From Thermodesulfobacteriota bacterium (GTDB taxonomy: Bacteria; Desulfobacterota; Dissulfuribacteria; Dissulfuribacterales; UBA3076): 8,881 bases of DNA. The position numbers were made by a program, and so were the translations under genes. Every line of letters begins with the position of its first letter. Position 1 is the stretch's first letter. This document shows, in pieces, positions 3,916 through 8,881 of the stretch. Location of the stretch: assembly GCA_003645605.1 (NCBI GenBank), contig QNAY01000033.1, positions 1 through 8,881 of the forward strand, read 5' to 3'. Below the pieces are notes generated by a model, which had not been told where the DNA came from, did no database searches, and saw nothing but the letters and a program-made list of their open reading frames with translations.

Positions 3916-6630
3916 TTACACAACGCTTCTCTGCCTCAACCATTTCTCAGCCTCCACAATAAAATACGTAATTATCCCAGCTGTAACTGTCCGTCCCCAG
4001 GCGTCAAGACCTACGGGCGCGCTATGGAATAACCGGTTCATGACCGGAGCATATGTATAAAACATCTGCAAAACAAGCATGACGGCAACTCCGCCGAAGA
4101 CCCAAAGATTAGAAAATAATCCGAGTCCAAATATTGATTTTTTCAACGAACGGCAGTTGAAAAGATAAAAAAGTTCGATGATGATAAAAACATTAACTGC
4201 AACCGTGCGTGCCTGGGCCACACTGGTTCCTACCGCAAGTTCCCACTGGAAAAGGGTAAACGATGCGGCCAGCAGCAGCAATCCCACCAAGAGAATTCGT
4301 TCAATCAGCACCATGGTGAGTATAGGGGTCTTAGGATCACGGGGCGGACGCGTCATAATACCGGGCTCCTTGGGCTCAAAAGCCAGCGTAAGCCCCAGGA
4401 AGCCTGCGGTGGTCATATTGATCCAGAGAATCTGCACCGGAAGGATGGGCAGCGTGACGCCGGCGAGTATCGCGGCCATGATAACCAGGCCCTCTCCCAG
4501 GTTGGTCGGCAGAGTCCAGACGATGAATTTGGTCAAATTGTCAAAGACGCCCCTTCCTTCCTCGACCGCAGCCTCGATGGAGCTGAAGTTGTCGTCTGTC
4601 AGGACCATATCGGCAGACTCCTTGGCTACATCGGTGCCGGTCACACCCATCGCCACACCGATATCCGCTCTTTTCAGGGCCGGGGCATCATTCACACCAT
4701 CTCCAGTCATGGCCACAACGTGTCCGCGGTGCTGCAGCGCCTCAACCAGACGGAGCTTCTGCTCCGGGGTTGCCCTGGCAAAGACTGCGGTCTGCTCGGC
4801 AACATCAAGGAGTTCTCTGTCGGAGATTTCCGACAGTTCCCGCCCAGTGACAACAGCCAATGCACCAGTATCAGGGTCACCGACACCGTTCAGGCCCATA
4901 TGTTTCGCAATGGTAACCGCTGTCAGGGCGTGATCGCCTGTAATCATCTTGACATGAACGCCCGCTGTCTGGCAGACTTTGACTGCCGCAACCGCTTCAG
5001 GACGCGACGGATCAATCATGCCCTGAAGACCGAGGAAGGTCAGCCCGGAATCCACATCTGAATGGCTTAAAATGCTTGTCCCAGCCGGCAGTTCTACTCT
5101 GGCAAAGGCGAGTACCCGTAACCCCCTAGAGGCCATTTCATCTACACCTTTGAGGATCCGGGCCGGATCCAGTGTTGTTGAATTCCCACTTTCATCAAGG
5201 TGGGAATCGCATCTGTCCAGAACGGCCTCAACGGCGCCCTTGATATAGACGATCCTTGGGTTGTCACTCCCGGCGTCATGCATGGTTGCCATGTACTGGT
5301 ACCGGGATTCAAAGGGTATCGCGTCTATGCGGGGAAACCTTTCCTGCACTATGTCCATGGACAGGCCTTCTTTGTTCGCTGCGACGATCAATGCTCCCTC
5401 GGTGGGATCCCCCTGTATTTGCCAGGAGCCCTCCTTGTTCACCAGTAAACTGTCATTGCACAGCGCGCCGGCCTGCAGGCACTCCGCCAGCACTGCTGAT
5501 TTACCGGCATCCACCGGGCTTCCCTGTCTGAGAATCCGGCCTGACGGTTCATATCCCACACCGGTTACTTCAAATCGCCGGTCGCCGGCAAAGATTTCCT
5601 GGACAGTCATCTGATTCTCGGTAAGAGTTCCGGTTTTATCCGAGCAGATGACCGTGGTACTGCCAAGGGTCTCAACCGCCGGAAGATTTCGAATGATGGC
5701 CTTACGACGCGCCATCCGGGAAACGCCAATGGCCAGCGTTATGGTTACGGCAGCCGGAAGACCTTCCGGGATGGCACCCACGGCCAAGGCTACGGCGGCC
5801 ATAAACATGTCGAAGATGGATTGCCCGCGGGCAACGCCAACCACAACAGTGACTGCTGCAAGGGCCAGGATCATATAGAGCAGGACGTGGCTGAAGTGGG
5901 CTATCTTTCGAGTAAGCGGCGTCTCCAGCTCCTGCGTCGTAGAAATAAGTTGAGAAATGCGGCCGACTTCCGTGTGGTCGCCGGTGGAGACAACGGCACC
6001 TTTTCCCTGTCCGTAAGTGACCAGGGTCGAGGAATAGGCCATGTTCCGTCGATCTGCGAGAATTGTATCGTGATCAAGTGTGTCCGATGCCTTTTCAACA
6101 GGAACGGATTCGCCGGTGAGCGCGGATTCATCGATCTGCAAATCGCGTAAATGGATCAGGCGCATATCTGCAGGCACCTTGTCACCTGCCTGCAGCAAGA
6201 CAATATCACCCGGAACCACTTCTGTTGCAGGAATACGCAGCTTCTCCCCCTCCCGCAGCACAGTGGCCTCGGTTGTCATTGTCCGGGCCAGGGCCTCCAG
6301 GGCCCTGACAGCCTTTGATTCCTGGACGAACCCGATGATGGCATTAACAAACACAACCCCGAAAATAACGCCGGAATCTACCCACTCTTGAAGGCCGGCC
6401 GTAATAACACCGGCTGCGATTAAAATGTAGATAAGTGGCTGGTGGAACTGGAGGAGAAAGCGTAACAGCCCCCCCCTTTCTCCTTTGACAGTGATCATGT
6501 TGGGGCCGAATTCTTCCAGGCGATTTTCTGTAGTGAATATGTCCAGACCCCTTGCGTGATCACTCTCCAAGAGATCAACCACTTCGTCTGCAGGCAGGTG
6601 GTGCCAGTGTTTAGCGATTAAAGTCTCCAT
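3916..6630 (-). CDS. SERCA-like (type II) P-type cation-transporting ATPase
   Basis: The product is 904 residues from the chosen ATG. Visible parts, numbered from that start: the N-terminal cation-ATPase domain (HHLPADEVVDLL); actuator motif TGES (172-175); M4 motif PEGLP (288-292); phosphorylation site DKTGT with D331; nucleotide-domain KGA (464-466); TGD (564-566); hinge TGDGVND (642-648); then six C-terminal membrane helices. M5 keeps Asn and Glu (TNLGEGL, N710 and E713). M6 reads WINMTTAG: Asn738 and Thr741 are kept, but the Asp that coordinates Ca2+ in SERCA is Ala742. The ion is therefore uncertain; Na+, K+ or H+ are open, and 'calcium pump' should not be assumed. I chose 6630 because GAGGAA (6634-6639) precedes it; an in-frame ATG at 6672 would add 14 residues but has no spaced ribosome site. 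The neighbouring K+ channels suggest a role in ion balance. Confidence 0.93.
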   Translation of the reverse strand: METLIAKHWHHLPADEVVDLLESDHARGLDIFTTENRLEEFGPNMITVKGERGGLLRFLLQFHQPLIYILIAAGVITAGLQEWVDSGVIFGVVFVNAIIGFVQESKAVRALEALARTMTTEATVLREGEKLRIPATEVVPGDIVLLQAGDKVPADMRLIHLRDLQIDESALTGESVPVEKASDTLDHDTILADRRNMAYSSTLVTYGQGKGAVVSTGDHTEVGRISQLISTTQELETPLTRKIAHFSHVLLYMILALAAVTVVVGVARGQSIFDMFMAAVALAVGAIPEGLPAAVTITLAIGVSRMARRKAIIRNLPAVETLGSTTVICSDKTGTLTENQMTVQEIFAGDRRFEVTGVGYEPSGRILRQGSPVDAGKSAVLAECLQAGALCNDSLLVNKEGSWQIQGDPTEGALIVAANKEGLSMDIVQERFPRIDAIPFESRYQYMATMHDAGSDNPRIVYIKGAVEAVLDRCDSHLDESGNSTTLDPARILKGVDEMASRGLRVLAFARVELPAGTSILSHSDVDSGLTFLGLQGMIDPSRPEAVAAVKVCQTAGVHVKMITGDHALTAVTIAKHMGLNGVGDPDTGALAVVTGRELSEISDRELLDVAEQTAVFARATPEQKLRLVEALQHRGHVVAMTGDGVNDAPALKRADIGVAMGVTGTDVAKESADMVLTDDNFSSIEAAVEEGRGVFDNLTKFIVWTLPTNLGEGLVIMAAILAGVTLPILPVQILWINMTTAGFLGLTLAFEPKEPGIMTRPPRDPKTPILTMVLIERILLVGLLLLAASFTLFQWELAVGTSVAQARTVAVNVFIIIELFYLFNCRSLKKSIFGLGLFSNLWVFGGVAVMLVLQMFYTYAPVMNRLFHSAPVGLDAWGRTVTAGIITYFIVEAEKWLRQRSVV

Positions 6631-6742
6631 GAATTCCTCGTGTATATTAGCAAGTTTCCTGTTTGAAACCATTCCCGATTTCAGGTGCAGTTCAAAACCT
6701 TACCTGCATCGTTCGCAGTTTATTTGCGGTTTGAAATAAATA

Positions 6743-6873
6743 GTATCTGAACGAAAACTAACCCAAACTGTCATTTCGAGCAAAGCGAGAAATCTTATCG
6801 TACTGAAAATACAGGCATTAAAGATTTCTCCCTACGGTCGAAATGACAAAAAGAGGGGTTTTCGTTCAGGCAC
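6743..6873 (+). mobile_element. MITE-like 131-bp element, copy 2 (inverted relative to copy 1), TA target duplication
   Basis: The length is identical to copy 1 (131 bp), with five differences by hand alignment, and the orientation is opposite. The ends are GTATCTGAACGAAAAC and the complement of GTGCCTGAACGAAAAC. TA flanks both sides (6741-6742, 6874-6875). It is non-coding and palindromic. It lies between trkH copy 2 and the ATPase. Because its orientation relative to trkH differs from that of copy 1, it did not arise as part of the trkH duplication but inserted separately. Confidence 0.85.
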
Positions 6874-6890
6874 TAAATATAATGCAACTG

Positions 6891-6921
6891 AACATCCCTC
6901 TTCTTACAGACGAGGGATGTT
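6891..6921. terminator. Hairpin, possible terminator after trkH copy 2
   Basis: AACATCCCTC (6891-6900) and GAGGGATGTT (6912-6921) form a perfect 10-bp stem with an 11-base loop. On the plus strand it is followed by TAGTCTTTTCC. On the minus strand, the direction of trkH, it is followed by CAGTTGCATT, which lacks a U-run. It is therefore a weak intrinsic terminator for trkH at best, or an RNA-stabilising stem. Confidence 0.4.
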
Positions 6922-7014
6922 TAGTCTTTTCCTGTCAAGTGATATTACCCTTAAATCTATCAGCTTCTTGAAAACTGTGACCGAAGCGACAATATATCCA
7001 AATATTCCTGCCAT
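6904..7014 (-). CDS. Possible 36-residue small protein
   Basis: This short minus-strand ORF begins MAGIFGYIVASVTVFKKLID. It has a hydrophobic first half (about 3-15) followed by a basic tail. GGGGA (7023-7027) lies 8 bases before the ATG, a plausible ribosome site. It starts 50 bases after the trkH copy 2 stop, and its TAA falls in the loop of the hairpin at 6891-6921. I do not recognise it. An ORF this short can occur by chance, so the call rests only on the ribosome site and position. Confidence 0.22.
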   Translation of the reverse strand: MAGIFGYIVASVTVFKKLIDLRVISLDRKRLNIPRL

Positions 7015-7063
7015 ACAACCAGTCCCCTGAACCTCTGAACCAGTGACCGGTTACCTCCTTTTA

Positions 7064-8548
7064 TCATGCTTTACTCCACCGCCACCTGGGATAGCGAATA
7101 TCCTTCCAATACGAAGGCACAAAAAGTATAATTATAGTATAAAGTTCCAGCCGTCCTGCCAGCATACACATGATAAGAACGCCCTTAGATAAACCAGGGA
7201 TATGAGCATAATTCTCGCAGGGGCCGACGCCTGCCAGCCCCGGGCCTATGTTGTTTAAAGTAGCAACGACCGCCACAGAGCCGGTAACCATGTCCAGCCC
7301 CTGTCCGGTTACAATCAGAGTCGCAACCACAAATACAACTGCGTATAAAGAGAGATATCCCAGTATGGACTGGACCACCTCTGCGGGGACTTTGCGATTG
7401 TCAAGTTTGACGAATAACACCGCCCTTGGGTGGATCAGTTTTCGTATCTGCATTCTCGTGAACTTGCAGAACAAGAATATTCGTGCCTGCTTAATACCGC
7501 CGGTAGTAGAACCTGCCATTCCTCCCAAAAACATAAGAGTGACCAGTGTAATTTTGCACACAGGTGCCCACTGATCAAAATCCGCTGTGTGGAAGCCAGT
7601 GCCGGTGAGTATGGTCCATACTTGAAAAGTACTATATCTCAAACTATCCGACCATGAGTCATATGTTGCAAAAAAAATATTTGCAAGTATAACGAATATG
7701 GTCGCAACAATGCCTATTCCAAGATAAAAACGGAGTTCTTCGCTTTGGCCGAATGCCTTTAAGTTACCTGAAAGCAGGCGGTAATGGAGGGAGAAATTTA
7801 TTCCCGCAAGGATAATAAACACGATTACAATGAGATCGATCCACGGATTGTGAAATGCCGCTATACTATCGGTCCTGGTGGAAAAGCCCCCGGTAGCCAG
7901 AGTGGAAAAGGCATGGCAGACGGCATCAAAAAAGCTCATGCCGGCAAACATAAGCAATACGGTCTCAACGGCCGTAAAGAGCAAGTACACACTCCACAAT
8001 ATCCGAGCCGTATCCTGAATTCTGGGCGCAATACGGTCCTTTGTAGGGCCGGGCATCTCCGCCCGGAAGAGCTGCATGCCTCCGATCCCGAGTATAGGCA
8101 GAATTGCCAGGGAGAGGACAATAAACCCCATACCCCCCAGCCACTGTGTAAAGGCCCTCCAGAAGAGCAGACTGGGCCCCAGGACCTCAACCCTTTCCAA
8201 TATTGTGGCACCGGTAGTGGTAAAACCGGACATGGATTCAAAATAGGCATTGAGATAGCTCGGGATGGCCCCGGAGAGATAATATGGCAATGCCCCCAAG
8301 GCGGCGGCAGCAAACCAGCTAAAGGCCACAATTGCAAATCCCTCCCTATGACCTATCTCCGGTTCTGAGACACAAGACCAAACAAGCCCTCCTCCAAGCA
8401 CAAATCCAATTGCGCTGGAGATAACAAAGAACCGCCAGTTCCCGTCATCGTAATATATGCTGAATGCGATGGGTATCAAAAGGGCAACTGAAAGGAAGAG
8501 AAAGAGCCAGCCCAACAGGACCCCGATAGTACCCGTACCGAGTCTCAT
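7064..8548 (-). CDS. trkH: TrkH-type potassium uptake channel subunit, copy 2
   Basis: This 494-residue membrane protein has the same fold as copy 1. Filter segments are TTTG (110-113), ATGG (218-221), TGTGFH (315-320) and NIGPG (433-437). The gating loop GGMAGSTTGGIKQ and the fourth-repeat Arg (LAGRLELYT) are present. Two extra residues near the N-terminus (MRLGTGTIG) are the only length difference from copy 1. Its ATG overlaps the trkA stop (ATGA), the normal coupled trkA-trkH arrangement, so this is the unit with an intact partner. The third filter segment has Gly for the second Thr and His for the Gly after Phe of copy 1, which may alter conductance or selectivity. Most other differences are conservative membrane substitutions, suggesting both copies have been under selection. 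Confidence 0.96.
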   Translation of the reverse strand: MRLGTGTIGVLLGWLFLFLSVALLIPIAFSIYYDDGNWRFFVISSAIGFVLGGGLVWSCVSEPEIGHREGFAIVAFSWFAAAALGALPYYLSGAIPSYLNAYFESMSGFTTTGATILERVEVLGPSLLFWRAFTQWLGGMGFIVLSLAILPILGIGGMQLFRAEMPGPTKDRIAPRIQDTARILWSVYLLFTAVETVLLMFAGMSFFDAVCHAFSTLATGGFSTRTDSIAAFHNPWIDLIVIVFIILAGINFSLHYRLLSGNLKAFGQSEELRFYLGIGIVATIFVILANIFFATYDSWSDSLRYSTFQVWTILTGTGFHTADFDQWAPVCKITLVTLMFLGGMAGSTTGGIKQARIFLFCKFTRMQIRKLIHPRAVLFVKLDNRKVPAEVVQSILGYLSLYAVVFVVATLIVTGQGLDMVTGSVAVVATLNNIGPGLAGVGPCENYAHIPGLSKGVLIMCMLAGRLELYTIIILFVPSYWKDIRYPRWRWSKA

Positions 8549-8881
8549 GAGGTGAGGAGCTGTTCCACCATGGGGATCGCCTTCTTCATGCTGAAGATTA
8601 TCAGTCGATCTCCTGCCTTCAGCACCGTATCTCCTGAGGGAATGATCACCTTTCCTTGCCTGACCACTGCACCAAGGTTGGTATCCGAGGGAAAGTCTAT
8701 AGATCTTAAGGGCTTATCTACATACACCCAACGCTCAGAGACCACAAGCTCCAGCACCTCCGCCTCGCTCCCAAGTAATGAAGCAACAGAGAGAATCGCG
8801 CCCCGCCTCACAAAACGCAGAATCATATTGGCTGCTACAAGCCTTGGGCTGAGTGCAACATCTATTCCCAGCTTTCCAAGG
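8545..8881 (-). CDS. trkA: Trk system K+ uptake regulator TrkA, partial (C-terminal end)
   Basis: The frame is open from the window edge, giving 111 residues, beginning LGKLGIDVALSPRLVAANMI. This is the end of an RCK (NAD-binding) domain running into the RCK_C domain (RFVRRGAILSVASLL to the end, KKAIPMVEQLLTS). TrkA forms a ring on the cytoplasmic face of TrkH and gates it in response to nucleotides. The N-terminal Rossmann domain lies outside the window. The Met at 8826 is internal, not the start. The TGA overlaps the trkH ATG. The last 31 or so codons match the tail of the chimeric pseudogene at 2877-2972. Confidence 0.93.
   Translation of the reverse strand, partial: LGKLGIDVALSPRLVAANMILRFVRRGAILSVASLLGSEAEVLELVVSERWVYVDKPLRSIDFPSDTNLGAVVRQGKVIIPSGDTVLKAGDRLIIFSMKKAIPMVEQLLTS

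Larger units (their letters stand above)
6631..7063. other. Intergenic region between trkH copy 2 and the ATPase
   Basis: This 433-base stretch holds the 131-bp inverted-repeat element (6743-6873), a 10-bp-arm hairpin (6891-6921) and a weakly supported 36-codon ORF (6904-7014). The 110 bases before the ATPase start show no promoter I would defend. The pump could be transcribed from there, from inside the element, or by read-through from trkH. Confidence 0.6.

Noticed and set aside
3494..4060. A 188-codon plus-strand ORF overlapping the PGPGW gene
   Set aside because: It is frame-shifted relative to the gene with membrane helices and runs into the antisense of the ATPase end.
4178..4933. A 251-codon plus-strand ORF
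   Set aside because: It is antisense to the conserved ATPase catalytic core; its Ser/Thr/Arg/Ala-rich composition is a complement artefact.
3916..6630. KdpB-type K+ pump, given the nearby K+ genes
   Set aside because: The cation-ATPase N-domain, the PEGLP motif, six C-terminal membrane helices and the length are of the type II (SERCA-like) group, and no kdpA or kdpC is present.
1200..6875. A composite transposon formed by the two 131-bp copies
   Set aside because: The copies are too short to encode a transposase, none is present between them, and each has its own TA duplication, so they inserted independently.
7784..8368. A 194-codon plus-strand ORF opposite trkH copy 2
   Set aside because: It is antisense to a conserved membrane gene. 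A similar but shorter shadow appears opposite copy 1, as expected from the duplication.

Overview
The window most likely comes from the chromosome of an environmental Gram-negative-type bacterium. A Desulfobacterota or Nitrospirota-like anaerobe would fit the gene styles (TrkAH potassium uptake, a SERCA-like P-type pump, a NapH-like iron-sulfur membrane protein), but nothing here fixes the taxon. There is no rRNA, tRNA, CRISPR array or transposase gene. All genes but one lie on the minus strand.

Layout along the minus strand, from high to low coordinates: the C-terminal part of trkA (8881-8545, cut by the window edge) overlaps trkH copy 2 (8548-7064) by an ATGA. A roughly 430-base gap follows, holding a possible 36-codon ORF, a hairpin and a 131-bp miniature inverted-repeat element (6743-6873). 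Next is a large SERCA-like P-type cation ATPase (6630-3916). A short plus-strand membrane protein of PGPGW type (3441-3908) converges on it with only 7 bp between stop codons. Beyond a 300-base gap lies a decayed chimeric gene (3122-2877): the first half of a response-regulator receiver domain joined in frame to the last 30 or so codons of a trkA. It overlaps trkH copy 1 (2880-1402), about 85% identical in protein to copy 2 by hand count. A second, inverted copy of the 131-bp element (1202-1332) sits just before a thiamine-binding (MTH1187/DUF77-type) protein (1177-881). After a 114-bp region with nested palindromes come a 44-residue CXXC membrane microprotein (709-575) and, overlapping its stop codon by one base, a 4Fe-4S NapH-like membrane protein (575-1, running off the window). 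A search restricted to complete ATG-to-stop ORFs of about 60 codons or more would miss the last two genes.

Functionally the centre is a monovalent-cation transport block: two TrkH channels, one surviving visible TrkA regulator, and a P-type pump whose membrane site departs from the Ca2+-ATPase pattern. The trkH region was evidently duplicated together with the end of trkA. One copy then lost its own trkA through a deletion into a response-regulator gene. The low-coordinate end is a separate redox module (CXXC peptide plus Fe-S membrane protein).
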